The notes: generated by a model from the sequence alone, not told the origin. DNA of 64,000 nucleotides from Straminergon stramineum (GCA_963920665.1 OY987263.1:18897430-18961429); one strand, 5' to 3'; shown: positions 23,314 to 36,302, counted from the first letter of the stretch. Numbers and translations: made by a program.

Positions 23314-26300
23314 CTAAAGCTCATCCTTCAATTCGTGCTCTTCAACTTGTCCTGCTTCGTCCTCCTCCTCAACTAATTCCTCACCTTCACCTTCCAACTC
23401 AGGCTCAGGCTCGGGCTCTGGAACGTCAGGGGCTTCGAATGGAATGGTAGCGTGGGACGTCAGGAACTTGACGAAGCCACGTGCTGTCCTCTCCGTGTCA
23501 ATAGGGGTCTGAAATATCCAGACGAAGTTTGATTTAGTCACACGATTGAAACGAAATCGGCCAATTTAACTACAATCAAAGACGTAGACAAGGGTGTAAT
23601 GATCGTGATGCCAACTCAAAAACAAATCAAGCTTCTATTTCTACTGGAAAGAATTCCAGCAGAAAATACCCAAAATATGAACTTATTAGAACAAAATCTT
23701 ACAGGTTCAGCGCTCTTGTCTCCTGCTGGAAAGAATAGAATAGTAGGGTATCCTTCAATCTGGAAACAAGTTGTCCACATATGACGCACGTCAGGTCAAA
23801 CAAGATTTCGGATGAGAAAACATTTAAAAGACTCGTGGATTTCACAATCGACATAAGAAGTTGCAATTGAGAAGCCACGGCAAGATGAAAAGCTCAGTCT
23901 ACATTGAGGCGTTCGTGCTCATTCTTGGTGCCATCCATCTTCGCAATCACAATCGAGCTGATGTTTTTCAAAGCTTCTCCTAGCTTGTTGTACTCTGGCT
24001 CAAGAGATTGGCAGTGACCGCACCATGGGGCATAGACCTGTAGAGGTAAGGAGTTAGCGCAACTGCAGGTAATCACATCTTTGATGCAGAAGTCAACTAT
24101 GCCACTCAATGTAAAGACTTGATTCTGGTATGCATTGTTCAGATATACTAACACAGATGAGGAAGACTACAAGAGAAGTGTTTCAGATTAAGCTAATACC
24201 TCAAAAATGACGTCCTTAGATTTGTCAAGAACAATTTCATCAAAAGTAGATGCCACGACAATTTTCACAGGTCCGTCATTCTGCATTCGCCAAGTAGCCA
24301 AGTATTAGCTTCAATTAGATAAAGAGAACGCAGAGCGCATGGTGATGAAAATTTACATAATGGAGAAACAATTGTTCTCGCACGATTAGAAGGACACCGA
24401 ACCAAAAGACTACCTCTGGAGTCAATCTGCCATACCTTCTCAGGTGCGCTCTGCGATTTGCGGAATGGAGTCAGGTCTCCAGCCAAAAACTTCTCTGAGA
24501 ATTGCTGCAATGATGAATGGAAAATGTTAAGTCTTGACTCAAACAAGTACACAAGCTTTAAACTCACTACATTGTCTCAAGTGTGGAATCATCCATTGAT
24601 GTGCTTTTAATAATCAAATCAGATGGAACATGGAAACAATGGCAACGCAAAATGACAGGTATGTACCCTAGTCAGAATTCCCCATTTTTAACTTACTTTA
24701 AGTGAATCCACACTAAAGTCTCCATCGTATAAGTACTTGCCAGAAGACTCCTCGGAAACAAATCCCATGAGCTGCAAACACGTAGAAACCATGAGTATTA
24801 CGGTTCAATGTAGCCCATACGCTGAACTCATTACCCAAAAGTTAAGAATTGGCTAGAAAATACGTAAGAACCCCAAATATATTTGTACTTGGGATGCAAT
24901 TGAATACCAATACCATCCCCCAACGAGTCAACAACATTGTTGTGGAATTCGAAGACAAGATTTACTCAAGTGCAAGTACCTGGGTATTTAACATACATAA
25001 GTTCAGCAGAAGTGTAGAAAAATACCCTTGTCTTCTCATTATCGAGAGCGAAAAAATCCAAAACGGGAGAAGCCACCTCCTCATCAGCAAGATCGATGAG
25101 GACAAAAACAATCTGCAGAAATCGAGTTGCGTAAAAATGTTAAGAACGCAGGTTGCAAATACCAAGTATAAGCCAACTCCTGGTTAGGGAACGTGAGGTA
25201 CCATACCTTCTTCTTGAAAGATTTCGCCACTTCTTCATAATTAGGGCGAATTTTCTCGAACTCAACAGGATTTACAAACAACAAGAGCTGCCAAAAGAAA
25301 AGGCAGTGGTGTTAGCTAAGTCTTGAATACTGATCAGTAGGAAATTCACACCAGCAGATAGAGTTCGTCCTTTCCTGCCTTCTCCACGTGATGAGTCTCT
25401 GAATTTTAAAATCAGAAATTGGATAAGGATAACGCAAGCAAATGCAAGAACGAAACCAACTTACCTGTTTGGTGACAACACCATCGAATATAATCGGTGC
25501 GGTCTCACGAGTGAATGGGATTACAAGAGGAAGCTTGTTCTCAGATATAAAATCGGCAATAGCCCTCTTCTCAAACGATCCATCTGTGCACATTGCAATT
25601 TGAGACAACTTTGACTTTCATCGTGATATCCCACGAGACATTGGACCGTCTCATCACTAACAGAGGAACGAAGTCATTATAATAAGAACGAAACTTTTAC
25701 GATCAAACCACGGGGTGATAGGACACATACCAAAAGTAGCAACCTTCTCATTCTGCTTTTTCAGCAACACAAGAGCAGGCACATTTTTATTGAGACCTAA
25801 CTTCTTGGCAATCTGATCATCTGCAGTCATGTGGAAATCAACTCCATCTTCCAGCCTTGCTACCGCAGTAAACTCATCGGCATCAGCACCTTCTGCGCTT
25901 TGGAGGTAGGCGACTGCAATGGGACCCTCACTCTCCAACAATGCGTCCGCATCAGCAGCTGATTTGATAATACTTACGGCGGGTCCAATCCTCTTCTTCA
26001 CCCAGTTAACAATCTCATCGCTGCAAACATTGCGATGAATATTGCATAATAATCAATGAACTGAACGATTACTGATGTATACATTCCGAGAGTGGTTGAA
26101 GCTGTATCACTATATTCGTAACGCCCCATTGAGAATTACGAGAACAACGAGCTCTAGACAAGAAACTGACAAAATCGAATAGCTACTCTCGCCAGAGTGG
26201 TACATCACCACTCGCACTTGCTTCAAAATGGAAAAGAGATAGCTCAAGCCACAACAGACGGATCAAGTGGCATGATGCAAACCTAAAGTACTCGAAGCGA

Positions 26301-27375
26301 GATTTGATTTTCCGAATCACGCGAATCCCGTCAGATCAGTTGACAATAAATCATTACTATTATTTAACACTTCTTGAAAATCAATTGAAGATAAGCATGA
26401 ACAATCTGCCACTCATGGCAGAGTGATTGCAGAATGGAACAGATCATGACATTCATCAAACAACACGAAACAGAAAACAACACCCGGCCACTCTCTCAGA
26501 TGCAAGCGCTGACATCTCTCTCAGGGCTTTGTCAGCTATCGACCGAAGCGGCAAACAGAAAACAAGCCTGGTTCGTCCTTCCCTGGTACGGAGGATCAGG
26601 CGAATCCCGCGAATTCAGTTGATCTTAAACAATTTATATTATTAGCACTTGTGGAAAGTCCAAACGCAGAAAAGTATAGGAGAGCACGAAAAATCATGCC
26701 ACTCATCGCAGAGAAATTACGGAATGCATGAAACAGAAGATGAAATTTATCGAACATCACATTTATCAAACATCACGAAATCGCATTTCAATTAAACAAT
26801 AATAAGCCATTCTCTCATCTGCCAATGCTGACATCTCTCTCGACTCCAGACCGGGGCACCAAACAGAATACAAACCTGGTTCGTCCTCCATTGTATGGCC
26901 GCTTCTCACCATCAACGAAGAAGTACAATGTCGGATACCCCTCCACGCCATACTCCTGCGCCAGATCGCTGTGCTCGACGGCGTCCACCTTCGCGAGCAC
27001 CACACCGGACACCTTGAGCGCCGTGGCGGCTCTGGCGTACTCCGGCGTCAACGACTGACAGTGCCCGCACCAAGGAGCGTAAAACTCCGCCAACACGTAA
27101 TGATTGCTCATCACAAATTCAGCAAAATCTGTGGCGCCCAGGATCACAACATCCTTCTCGTCGACGGGATCACCAGATCCCTCAAGCTCCCCCTCAAGTT
27201 CCTCCTCCTCAAACTCGCCACCGTCTTCCTCGGGGGTGAGCGCCTCCCGCTCTTCCGCCGTCAAATCCACATCCGCCAAACCAGCCTTGGACGCTGCTGC
27301 TTCCAATCCTGCGGATCCAACCAGAAGCAATGCTCCAAGAAGCACCAGAAGCGCAGCGCGGCTAAGTCTCGCCAT
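23314..27375 (-). CDS. PDIL1: Protein disulfide isomerase, PDIL1-3/1-4 type
   Basis: This ER-lumen thiol oxidoreductase and isomerase helps secretory proteins fold. Eleven exons (minus, 5' to 3'): 27375-26876, 26020-25731, 25583-25465, 25287-25207, 25112-25026, 24771-24697, 24504-24436, 24280-24200, 24037-23903, 23759-23703, 23508-23314; all GT-AG, giving 562 aa. Order: hydrophobic signal peptide (1 to about 25); acidic stretch (47-67) typical of PDIL1-3/1-4; thioredoxin domain a with CGHC at 103-106; redox-inactive b and b'; domain a' with CGHC at 440-443; acidic tail; ER-retention KDEL (559-562). The frame stays open upstream to 27495 but without an ATG, so 27375 is the start. Exon 3 joins exon 4 as VVTKQ-LLLF, matching the family. 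Intron 1 carries a tandem duplication that copied the exon 1 edge. Assignment to the 1-3/1-4 branch rests on the acidic N-terminus. Confidence 0.94.
26310..26890. repeat. Tandem duplication (about 290 bp x 2) across the PDI exon 1/intron 1 edge
   Basis: Units of about 26310-26598 and 26599-26890 are imperfect direct copies. Shared blocks include CGAATCCCG-GTTGA, GCCACTCAT-GCAGAG and CCTGGTTCGTCCT. The right unit includes the real end of exon 1 and its donor; the left unit has a copy of the exon edge in which the donor GT has become GC (minus strand ACCAG|GCTTGT). Confidence 0.65.
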
Positions 27376-27760
27376 TCTACGATCAGAATCAAAAATGCGA
27401 GCCCCGCCTCGGCCTCGAGCTCCTTCTGGTGGCAAAGTTTCCTCAAGTGCAGAACGCTGAGAAGAGGGAGAAGGAGACGACGTGGGGTTGGGCACCGGTG
27501 CCCAAACCCGGGAATACCCGGATGGCCGGATCTCATGATTTCATCCATCCAAGGTGACGACTAAAGTACTGTACTGCGGGTTCGCCAATGAGGAGCCACC
27601 GTTATATGACTCTGACGTGTTTTCATCCAGACATGATGATGTGCCTGTTGTTGGAATCCGTTCCGCACATCCGCATGTTATATACGAGTTCGTGAACGTG
27701 TTCTTTAAGGGAATGTACCGCCATTGCATTGTAAAACACATTTTCTCTTAACTTAGTTTG
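27376..27760 (-). promoter_or_regulatory. PDI promoter region with a candidate UPR-type element
   Basis: On the minus strand a TATATAA-like box lies at about 27676-27684, roughly 300 bases before the start codon. A TGACGTGT motif (27613-27620, plus strand) resembles bZIP sites that respond to ER stress, which would suit a PDI. Single short motifs like these occur by chance. Confidence 0.3.
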
Positions 27761-28680
27761 TTTTATAATCCACTTTTCTTCTAGTGCAAAATTGATTTGC
27801 AAAATTTTTTATGACTTGAGGGCGAAGAAGGAGTTTATACTTTCTTCCAGTAGCCACAAAACAAAAATAAAGAAAATATTTTTTTATAAAAAAAATGTTG
27901 TATAGTTCTATGAGTATCACATATGATAGAATTAACTTGTGGAGGTATTATAAAATAATAGCTTGGGCGTTTATTTATTTTAAGAAGTAGAAAATTTGAT
28001 CTTCACTTTAAGTGATGACATTATTTAAATCTATGGAAATGAATGAAATTATATTTATTCATCCAAATTTATTTATGTTCATCCCAAATTAGTAATTCTA
28101 TTCTAAAATTTTGTAGCAATATCTTAATTCATCAATAATGAATCAAGAGAAAATAACACCAATTATTCCCTTAGATAAACTATTTTGGTGAATTTATAAA
28201 ATTTCATTAGTAAATGTTTTTTCAAATTTGGCCAAATAGATCATTTTTAAAATTTGTTTTTGACATCTCTCCTATGGACAATAACTTCTAAAAAGTTATA
28301 GAAGTCACAACACATTTAGATTTTGTCTAAAATTCTCAAACATTAAAGAATTAACACTTAAACATCATACATACCTTAAGAATTTTGATTTAGGGGGAAT
28401 TTTTGAGGAAAATTATAGTCACATTGCTTAATCTTTAAATGACATTTTATGAGGGACCATTCTATCTACCATTCCTCTATTGTGCAAAGCAAGAAATATA
28501 AAATCTATTCTTCCCCTAGGATTTTTTTATATACTTGAATTGAATAAAATTTAAAAATTTAAATATAAAATATAAAATATTACTTGATAGAAAACCTAAA
28601 ACAAGAGCTTGGTTTTATGTGTAAAACATTAGAAGATGAATTCCAAATGCATATCTATATTTTTTTTCTATAGAATTCCC
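27761..28680. other. AT-rich spacer, no gene seen
   Basis: Composition drops sharply to AT-rich after the PDI promoter. No ORF, splice-bounded exon or terminal repeat is noticed. Confidence 0.45.
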
Positions 28681-28684
28681 TTAA

Positions 28685-29248
28685 CCCAAAAAGGATTGAA
28701 GCACATTTTGGGCAAAAATTGTCAAAAACCGCTAGTTTTTAGGGTAGCAAGAGAAAAATGAAAAAAAAAAACTTCTTTTTTTTCCAAAATTCAACCATAC
28801 AAATTTGTACTAGACTTCTTTGGGAACATGTGGAAAAAATTTAGAAACTTTGACCACATCGATTGAAAGATTATAACATTTGAAGTTAATTGAAAAAAGT
28901 TTTTTTCAACCTTGTGTAATAGGGCCTGCAAACTTTAATTCCTTCTAGAATGAGATTCTTACACTAAACATGGTTATTTTTTTTTAAATTTGCATCTTGT
29001 ATCATGTAAGCTACACACCTACCAAATTTCAAAATCATAGGAAGAATTTTGCACATACTACCCAAGTTGCCTCCATAGTTCAAGGCATCATAACTTTTGA
29101 TCCGGGCACCCTATCACAAACAAAATTAGATTTTTAGGAAGTAGGTACATTGTTTCCAAATTTCATGAACATCTAACCAAAAATGACTTTGTAAAAACCT
29201 ACCCAAGATTTCTTGCATACATTGAACGGACACTAGGTCCTTTAGGGG
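28685..29248. mobile_element. TTAA-flanked TIR element, copy 3 (564 bp)
   Basis: TTAA at 28681-28684 and 29249-29252 flank ends CCCAAAAAGGATTGAAG and (reverse-complemented right end) CCCCTAAAGGACCTAGTG. Left 150 bases match the isolated end at 11445; right 150 bases match the left end of 4591-6851. No ORF is seen. Confidence 0.7.
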
Positions 29249-29252
29249 TTAA

Positions 29253-30770
29253 TATTCAACTTTCACCAACTTCACTGCCTTTAGAGTTTATCTTCAGATC
29301 ATAGTCTTATGAGCACTAGACTTCTGTAAATTAAAATTAGAAGCACATTATGCATGAAGTTTGGCTAATGTTTTTGTACGATAGAATAGCAAGCCATTCG
29401 ATGGTTTTTTGGCCTCTAGAAGATAGTTTCAAGTCTATTCCCCATTTTGTGAACTAGCCACTACTATGCAAAATTTAAAATTTAAAATAATAATAATTTT
29501 GAAAAATATTATCTGACATGGCCGTCTTTTAACCATGTCAAATAGCTAATGTAACAAAGTTCCTACACTCCGCATAGTTTAGGAACTCGTGGTCATCTAA
29601 AGGCTAGAAAAACATCTAATATGGACTATGCTCAAAGAAAAAATAGGGGAGAGACCCTTGAAATTGATGGAGTTTCAATGTTGGATATTAAATTGGTGAG
29701 TGAGAATGAGATGAAAGAATGTATCATGGATTTGGACCTATTTTGTGCCCCAACAAGTTAAGGTCTAAATATATTGTTGTCTTCTTACTAGAAAAATGTT
29801 TGCTAACACTTGTAATAGGTTTAGAGTTTGAAAACACTTGATTTTGAGGTGGAATTTTATATCTAAGTTTCTTCATATGAAGTTCCATTTATTTTGAAGC
29901 TAGAAATATGCATTTTGATTTACTATGAAGGTTTGAATTTGAGACTAAAATTGGGCATAGAAATTGACACTATGAAATGATCGAAGAATTGTGAGTTTTA
30001 AGAAATAGTATCTCATTTTTTTGAGGACAAAAGTTTTGATGACAGCATTGCTCTAGAACATCTAATTGCACAAATGTCCACTTTAAAGAACAAGTTAAGA
30101 CTCAATATCTTTAAATGCAAGTGCTATGTATGTGGCACCTTTGTCTTCTACTAAACTAAGTTGTTGATGCTTACACATGGATCAATGATCATAATTGTGC
30201 GAAGATCAATTACATTTCTAGCATGTATGATCTAGTCAATCCATTAACAACAAATAACCAAGAACTAAGTTGAAGATACATTGCCATAGAAAATGGCAAC
30301 CCAATTTCCTTAGAATCTAAGTTAACTTTATATAATTAGTATTATAAAGATATATTTAAAAGACTTGTACACACTTGATTGAAAACTTATGTGTTTGATG
30401 GTAAAGATGATAATGTGAAGAAGCACCAAGAATAGAAGAAATATAAGAAGGTTTTGATTTTAACTTTTAGAGCAAAGAAAGATGGGTTCTTCTATAGCAA
30501 GTATCATAAGCTCAAATATGGTGAGCAAGTGTTGAAAATAAAGAAGTTTACTTTAATTGCAATTGTAGTTGCAAGTACCTAAATCAATTATAAAAAAGTA
30601 GAATTTGCCTTAATCTTCTTCATGTTCAAGTAGGGCATATTCAAAGTTGAATAAAAACATCAAAAGTACATGATAGAGTATCTAGTTGTGCTTACAGTCC
30701 CCCCCAAGCATTAGTCAAATACCATTGAGAGGGAGATAGTTGAATTTTTGTACCTTATAATTAATCTAAT
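29253..30770. other. AT-rich spacer, no gene recognised
   Basis: The stretch 30030-30660 reads vaguely like decayed coding sequence, with many stops in all frames, but I could not match it to any family. No terminal repeats were found. Confidence 0.35.
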
Positions 30771-30893
30771 GGTGATTGCAAGAAACACTTGTCCTATTTT
30801 TTGTCCCCTTGCCCTCGGACTCATGGTTTTTTGGTCATAACTTTTGCATCGTAAGTCCATTTGTCTTGAAATTTGAAATGAAGGTACTATGAG
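30771..30893 (-). mobile_element. Part 1 of a split TGATTGCAAGAAACA-family element
   Basis: It matches the right end of 1651-2373 in inverted orientation, starting TGATTGCAAGAAACACTTG. Similarity stops at about 30890 and resumes at about 35595, so later DNA separates the two halves. Confidence 0.55.
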
Positions 30894-31842
30894 GGCCAAA
30901 TTACCCACTCTTGGTAATTCGCGAACACAACCGGTTTTGGGTTTTGGCTAAGTGACTCCTACCTTTGGGTGTTTCAGTGTGGTACATTGTGCCTTCCAAG
31001 CAATTGATCTTTTTACTAAGTGCCTAAGTGACCCCAAATTGCAAGATTCGCTTAAACTATTTCCAATGTTTTGGCCAACCGGATGGATGGCATGTTGTAT
31101 GATGTGGATGGAACTTATGCCAGGGCAGAACTAACCTAGGAAACCTCTATTTCATCTTGTGCCATTTCTAAAAACATAAAACTCAACCCTATCCGACCTT
31201 CCTAGCCAAAGTTATAGGTGGATGAAGTTTGACTGCTACTTGGTTCCTCAAACTTCATCCATCGATTGCACCTAGTTCTCCAATTCAGAAAGATCTGAAA
31301 TTTTTAGGGATGGTTCACAAGAATTTCTCCTACCCAGATCTGAGGTTGGGCCTTGATCAGGGATTCCTACAAAATTCTCATCCAAACCTCACCTAAACTT
31401 CATCCGCTAATTCCTCCTAACCTATAACTTGGAGTTAACTTTTCTCTTTGGCCCTGGACCCCAATTGGTAGTCTCCTTCTACCCTATTTAATTCTCTGTC
31501 AAATCCGGGGTTTAGCTGTTCTTCATCCAATTTGGCCCTAATCTTCATCCAGCGATAACTTTCTCAATTTAGGCTTGATTTGGGCGTGCCTTAGGATTTT
31601 GGAAAGCTACGGCCTTCCTCTTTAAGTTTATGTCCTTGAAAAGGACCTGACCTATAATCCTAAGGGTCTGACCTAGGGGTAGGCCTTGGCCCAAATCACT
31701 AGTCTCTAATTAGGGACCTAGGGAAAGGTTGGAAGGGTTTAACTCATACCTTGGAACATGAGTCATTGAGCACGCATGCCGGAAGCTATCCCTCCTCCGC
31801 CATGAACTCTTGGGCCGTGAGACAAAGAACCACCATTCTAAG

Positions 31843-32215
31843 GGCCACTTCATACTACAGCACAAGGTCGAGAGTTCATCGATTTCAGCCAATGAGATTG
31901 TAGAAACCCAAGAGTTTGGCCTCTCGAGCCTTCACACAAGGAGGCACAATCCAAAGTCCGTCGCCCACTTGTCTGCCTACATGGCAACGAACTCTCGATT
32001 AGTGTTTGGGTCTCCATTTCTGGCCGACCCAAACTCTAATCGAGAGTCCGACAAGTTTTTTTCAGAATCTGACAAAATCTCAGCCATTAGATCGGATTGT
32101 TTTTTGTAGAAATAGGTAGGATGCCCTCCTTTATTTGTTTATTTGTGTCTCCATTGGAGTTTGAATCCTAGACTTCACGATTACAATGGGGAGTCTTTGC
32201 ATTCTATGAACCTAC
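31843..32215 (+). repeat. Composite repeat with hairpin and tRNA-like boxes, copy 2
   Basis: Same order as 7950-8332 but on the plus strand: end TAAGGGCCACTTCATACTAC; hairpin at about 31988-32048 (arms ACTCTCGATTAG and CTAATCGAGAGT, with AAACACTAAT-type core); GGTAGGATGCCCTCC; GAGTTTGAATCC (B-box-like); ATTACAATGGGGAGTCTTT. Two copies in the same order show that it is a real repeat unit. Confidence 0.5.
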
Positions 32216-32466
32216 TTCCCTTCAATGTTTAATGCCACCTTTTTATTCCATTTATATCCTTCATATTCCTTGTTTAATGATGAGAGCATGTGTTGTAATT
32301 ATTTTTCCAAGGCCATTTTTGACTCCTTTCTCATGTTTTTTAACCTTTTGCTTGAAAATATTGTCACATGGGTGACAATTTATTGAAATTTTTAGAAATT
32401 GGATGGATTAGAAGTCAAAAAAATAGAATAGGTTTGGACTTTGGACTTTGGCTTTTGGCCTTTGGA

Positions 32467-32615
32467 GGCTTCACACTATGGCTAGCCGAAGGCTCCAATT
32501 CCTAGTTTTTTTGGCCTATTTATTGCTCATTTCCGTGGACTCTCACCAAAGTTTGGCCACTCAATCCCACGGCCTCTCAACTTGGACGGCCATGGTGTGA
32601 AGAGGCCCTAATCAT
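32467..32615. repeat. Small inverted-repeat element, TTCACAC ends
   Basis: The left GGCTTCACACTATGG and the right, reverse-complemented, CTCTTCACACCATGG form an inverted pair. The right end also resembles the ends of the composite repeat (TTAGGGCCTCTTCACAC), so the two may be related. Confidence 0.4.
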
Positions 32616-33179
32616 AAAATAATTTATTTGTTGGGCTCACCCTATCTCTTTTCTCCTCTCCTCTTTTCTTTCCTCTCACACTCTAAAGTGGCCCAACTAC
32701 CCTTGCTCCCACCTACCAAGCTAATCTTAAGGATGTGTCATACCATCCTCCAAGGTTGAACTACTTCTTACATCCTATATTTATGTCTCACACTTAATCT
32801 CATGGTGATCACCTAATTCTAATCTAAGGGCTTAAGTAAGCCTCGAGGATTTCACCTCCTATCTTCTCTACTTCCACTCCTAACTTTCAAATTGTCCTCC
32901 CTCTCGTCACTCCTTCATTCTTTTGGTCACTTGCTCGTTGCTTTGCTGATGTTTACAGGCGACAGGGGGGTAGATTCCCTGCCTTGATGGTTTGTTTAGT
33001 GCAGCCGGTTGTATCTTGTTGGTCTCCGCTTCTCTCCTTCTCTCAATTATTGGACCACCCCTCACTTTTCTCCCACCTTAGCCAATAACCTTCTTCACTT
33101 CAGTCCTAGACAATAGCCCCCCTTTTTCCTCCAACTTTGGACAACCTCCTTCTTTCCCTAGCCCTAGACAACCTCTTAT

Positions 33180-33320
33180 ACTGAAACCCTAGAGCCCGAC
33201 CCCCTAGTATCAAAATCCCACTCCCAACTCCTCTATCGGAACCCAAAATCCGACCCCCTTAGTACCAAAACCCTGAGCTTGACTCCCCAATACCAAAACC
33301 TCAAACTCGACCCCCTGCCG
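33180..33320. repeat. Imperfect short tandem repeat, C-rich
   Basis: About four degenerate copies of a unit near 33 bases with the theme CCCTGAGC-CGACCCCC-TAGTACCAAAA. No coding frame is evident. Confidence 0.45.
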
Positions 33321-35594
33321 ATAGTTGCTGGTACCTACCCCACCTAATGCCCCACCAATGATACTAGAACTTGGTCTCTCAAGTATCAAGAAGCTAGTGG
33401 GCTAAGGAATTGGGTACTAGCTTGGTTTAGTGCTAGTCGTTGGATTGGTTTCCTTTTTTTTTGCTAATTTTTTGCAAATTCTAAGGGGAATTGGGGCATG
33501 CCATGTCTATGGTTTATGGGTGGTATGCTAGGTTCGTGGGACGGGGACTTCACTCAATTTCTCCCTAATTACTCTTCATACTCAACTTTGACTTCTATTC
33601 CTACTTTTTAGGGCATAAACTTTGATTTGTTTCCAACACATTTTGGAAACTAAACCTTGTGGGGAAAAGAGCCATGTGGTCTCATGGTTCTCTTGTGAGG
33701 TGGTTTTAACGCACGACTAAGACTTTTTACCCTAAGGGGGTTCAAAACTTCGTCGTTGTTTTCCTTTTTAATACACCACTAAGACTTCTTTACCCCACGG
33801 GGATTCAAAGCTTCGCTGTACGGGCGGAACCCACTACCCTCACACCCTTGTGTCCCTCACCAAGGAAATACCACATCAATGTTAGGAACGAAAAAAGGAA
33901 GGGACCTTCGACACTCAAAGGATTAGTGTCACAAGTTAGTACCATTATTGACTTAAAGTAAAGGCCCCCCAAAGCGGCATCACCAATCATATAGGGGGGT
34001 ACTCTAGGATTAATATACGACAAAACAAGGAGAGTGAACAAAAAAGGGACCAAAAAAGGGCCTTTCAAAGGTAAACACACACAACTTTAGTAACACGGTA
34101 AATTAGCAAAGCTTCCAAACTCAAGCTTGGAAGAGTTAGTACTATGCACATTCAAGATGCAAGGGATCGACAAAGACCTTGCAAGCTCAAAAAACAACAA
34201 CGGCAAAAAGTGCCCTAGAAAACACCATTGCAAGGCTTGTGGCTAAAATGCCACAATTTCCAACATAAATTGGACCCAATGACACAAAAAGGGGGTGGTG
34301 AGAGAGGAGAAGGGGTGCCCTTTTATACTCTTTCCCAGGCACCCACCTCTCCTTGTTCATCTAAGTTAACCTTATCTTTTTGGATTTTCATCCAAAACTC
34401 AAGGCTTTCATCCTATTCTGGCCCGCTAAGCTAACTTTAAGAGATTAACTCCGAATCGCAAATGGATTGTGCCATTGGCTTCAGAAGGCCATCTTTTGTC
34501 CACACCAAACCCCCTCCCCCTTATCTATCTTCAAAATTGCAATGAAACTTAGTACCAACTTAACTCCAAAATCAAGAAAAATCCCAACTTTTGGAGTTTG
34601 ACTTTTCTAGCCATGGTAACTAGCCAAGGCTCCTAAGTAGGTTTGAGGGAGTGAGGAAAGACCTATCTTGGGCCCCATTTCGCTTCTGTATGCTCCTACT
34701 CCGCCGGTCAAACCCGTCGTGGACTTTAAATTTTGTTAATTATCAAGGAATTTGGCAAATTTGAGTACTTCTGGCTATTGGAATGTCTTGAAACTTGTCG
34801 GGGAAGCTTATTATCATAAAAAAAGCTATACTAATTTTTAGTGGAAATTTACTGCTACCTGGGGAATTTCTAGGAATTTCCCATCACAAATTTGGGTAGT
34901 TGACTGTCTCGAAAGACATCTTCTGACTATCAGAAAATTTTGAAACTTTTCATGGAACGTCCCATGGGATCCCACAACACATGTATAGGCTCATATTTGT
35001 ACTCTACACATCGTCCTAGGGGAGACAAAATCCACCCCCTCGTTTAATTATTGGTGGCCAAGGAATCTTCTACACCATGGGGAATCTTGGCAAACCGACT
35101 TCATTGTTGGTTTCCAGATAGGGGTTTCACCTAGACCACCCTCCTTGGACCTAAGATTCCTCCACAGTCCCATTTTGATATTTTCAACATCTGCAAGCCA
35201 ACAATTGGGGTTCCGCTATTACGTCAATGAAATGGGGAAACTAGAATCTATCTCTAGGAATTGATTCCTATGCCTTACCAGGGTTTCTGCAAACAATTCT
35301 AGCCTAAAGATGTCCTTTCCATGTGGGGTTTTGAGCCTAATATGCCCATCACTCATAATTAACCAATTTGCCACGATTAATTGGGTTCTAACCTATTTAT
35401 AACTCATGGTTAGGTCATTCTAGCTTATAATATTCTAAAATTAGACCAAATACTATATTGGTATGTGACCCACTTATTTTGGTTCTACACTCTTTGGGGG
35501 GCCTTTTGTATATAAAATTGCATTTAAAATGACAAAATACGAAAAAAAGAAAAAGAATGAACCCCTAGTGACGAATTAGGGGCTCACATGTACA

Positions 35595-36060
35595 CATAAG
35601 AGTTTCACACATTCAATAGTTTTTTGTTTGTCTTTTAAATTACTTTACTATTTTTAAGGTGCCCCAATTGGATGTCTACCTTGGCCATTTTAGGGGGTTT
35701 TGGTCCAAAGTTGTACCCATAAATGCGAACTAGAAGTCACAAATTAGAGAAGTTGAAGGTCTACTTGCATTCCAATGAGAGATGAAGAGTTTTTGCGAAA
35801 AACCTTTGCATAAGGTATCTACATGGGGCCAAAGCAACCATTGTTCGTGCACATTTTTCACGTAGGAGAAAATTTTCCTCAAAGAAATTTTCGGTGCAAT
35901 GTGAGAGTAGTCTTGTCTACAAAAATGGATTTTTTTCTGGGAATTTTTTGAATTTTTTTTGAATCACTATCAATGAAAAGGTCCATAGACCCCTTTTTTG
36001 CTATTTTCTACTCCCACTAGCTTCTATAGAACTCCATAGTGGTGGATTTTATCACAATCA
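35595..36060 (-). mobile_element. Part 2 of the split TGATTGCAAGAAACA-family element
   Basis: It continues the match to 1651-2373 in inverted orientation, for example GTGCCCC-ATTGGAT-TCTACCTTG and CATTTTTGTAGA-type blocks. The match fades near 36060, before the expected left terminus. Confidence 0.5.
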
Positions 36061-36102
36061 AATAGAAAGAAATTACTATAATGTTGTTTCAAGTGCTAAA
36101 GT

Positions 36103-36302
36103 GTCAAGTTGGTTTCAAATAAGAAGCATGTTGCAAGTCTTCAATGTTTATTGGTCATTAAATTAAAAAAAAATGTCCCTTTAGGGTATTGGTTATTAAA
36201 TGGTCAAGTTGGTTACATGTCATCAATGTATTGCAAGTTCAAAGTGCTAATTGGTCAATATATTGAAATTTTATCCCTTTTGGTTAATGGGCACTAAATG
36301 GA
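36103..36302. repeat. 100-bp tandem duplication
   Basis: Two imperfect copies start GTCAAGTTGGTT at 36103 and 36203 and share TATTGGTTA-TAAATGG-type ends. No gene is present. Confidence 0.4.

Larger units (their letters stand above)
30894..35594. other. About 4.7-kb inserted block of unknown type
   Basis: It lies between two halves of one older element, so it arrived later. It is GC-richer than its flanks and contains at least two smaller repeats (31843-32215, 32467-32615). I found no long terminal repeats, no reverse transcriptase or transposase motifs, and no clear inverted ends. It could be a decayed retrotransposon or a non-coding chromosomal segment. Confidence 0.45.

Noticed and set aside
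25362..25406. Possible 45-bp extra PDI exon (THHVEKAGKDELYLL) between exons 3 and 4
   Set aside because: It has usable splice sites and keeps frame, but PDI family members join the flanking exons directly (VVTKQ-LLLF). At most it is a rare cassette exon.
27376..27495. N-terminal extension of PDI
   Set aside because: The frame is open but starts with GTG, and it would bury the signal peptide; 27375 is the first ATG.
30894..35594. LTR retrotransposon
   Set aside because: I found no pair of long terminal repeats, no primer-binding site and no reverse-transcriptase, integrase or gag motifs.
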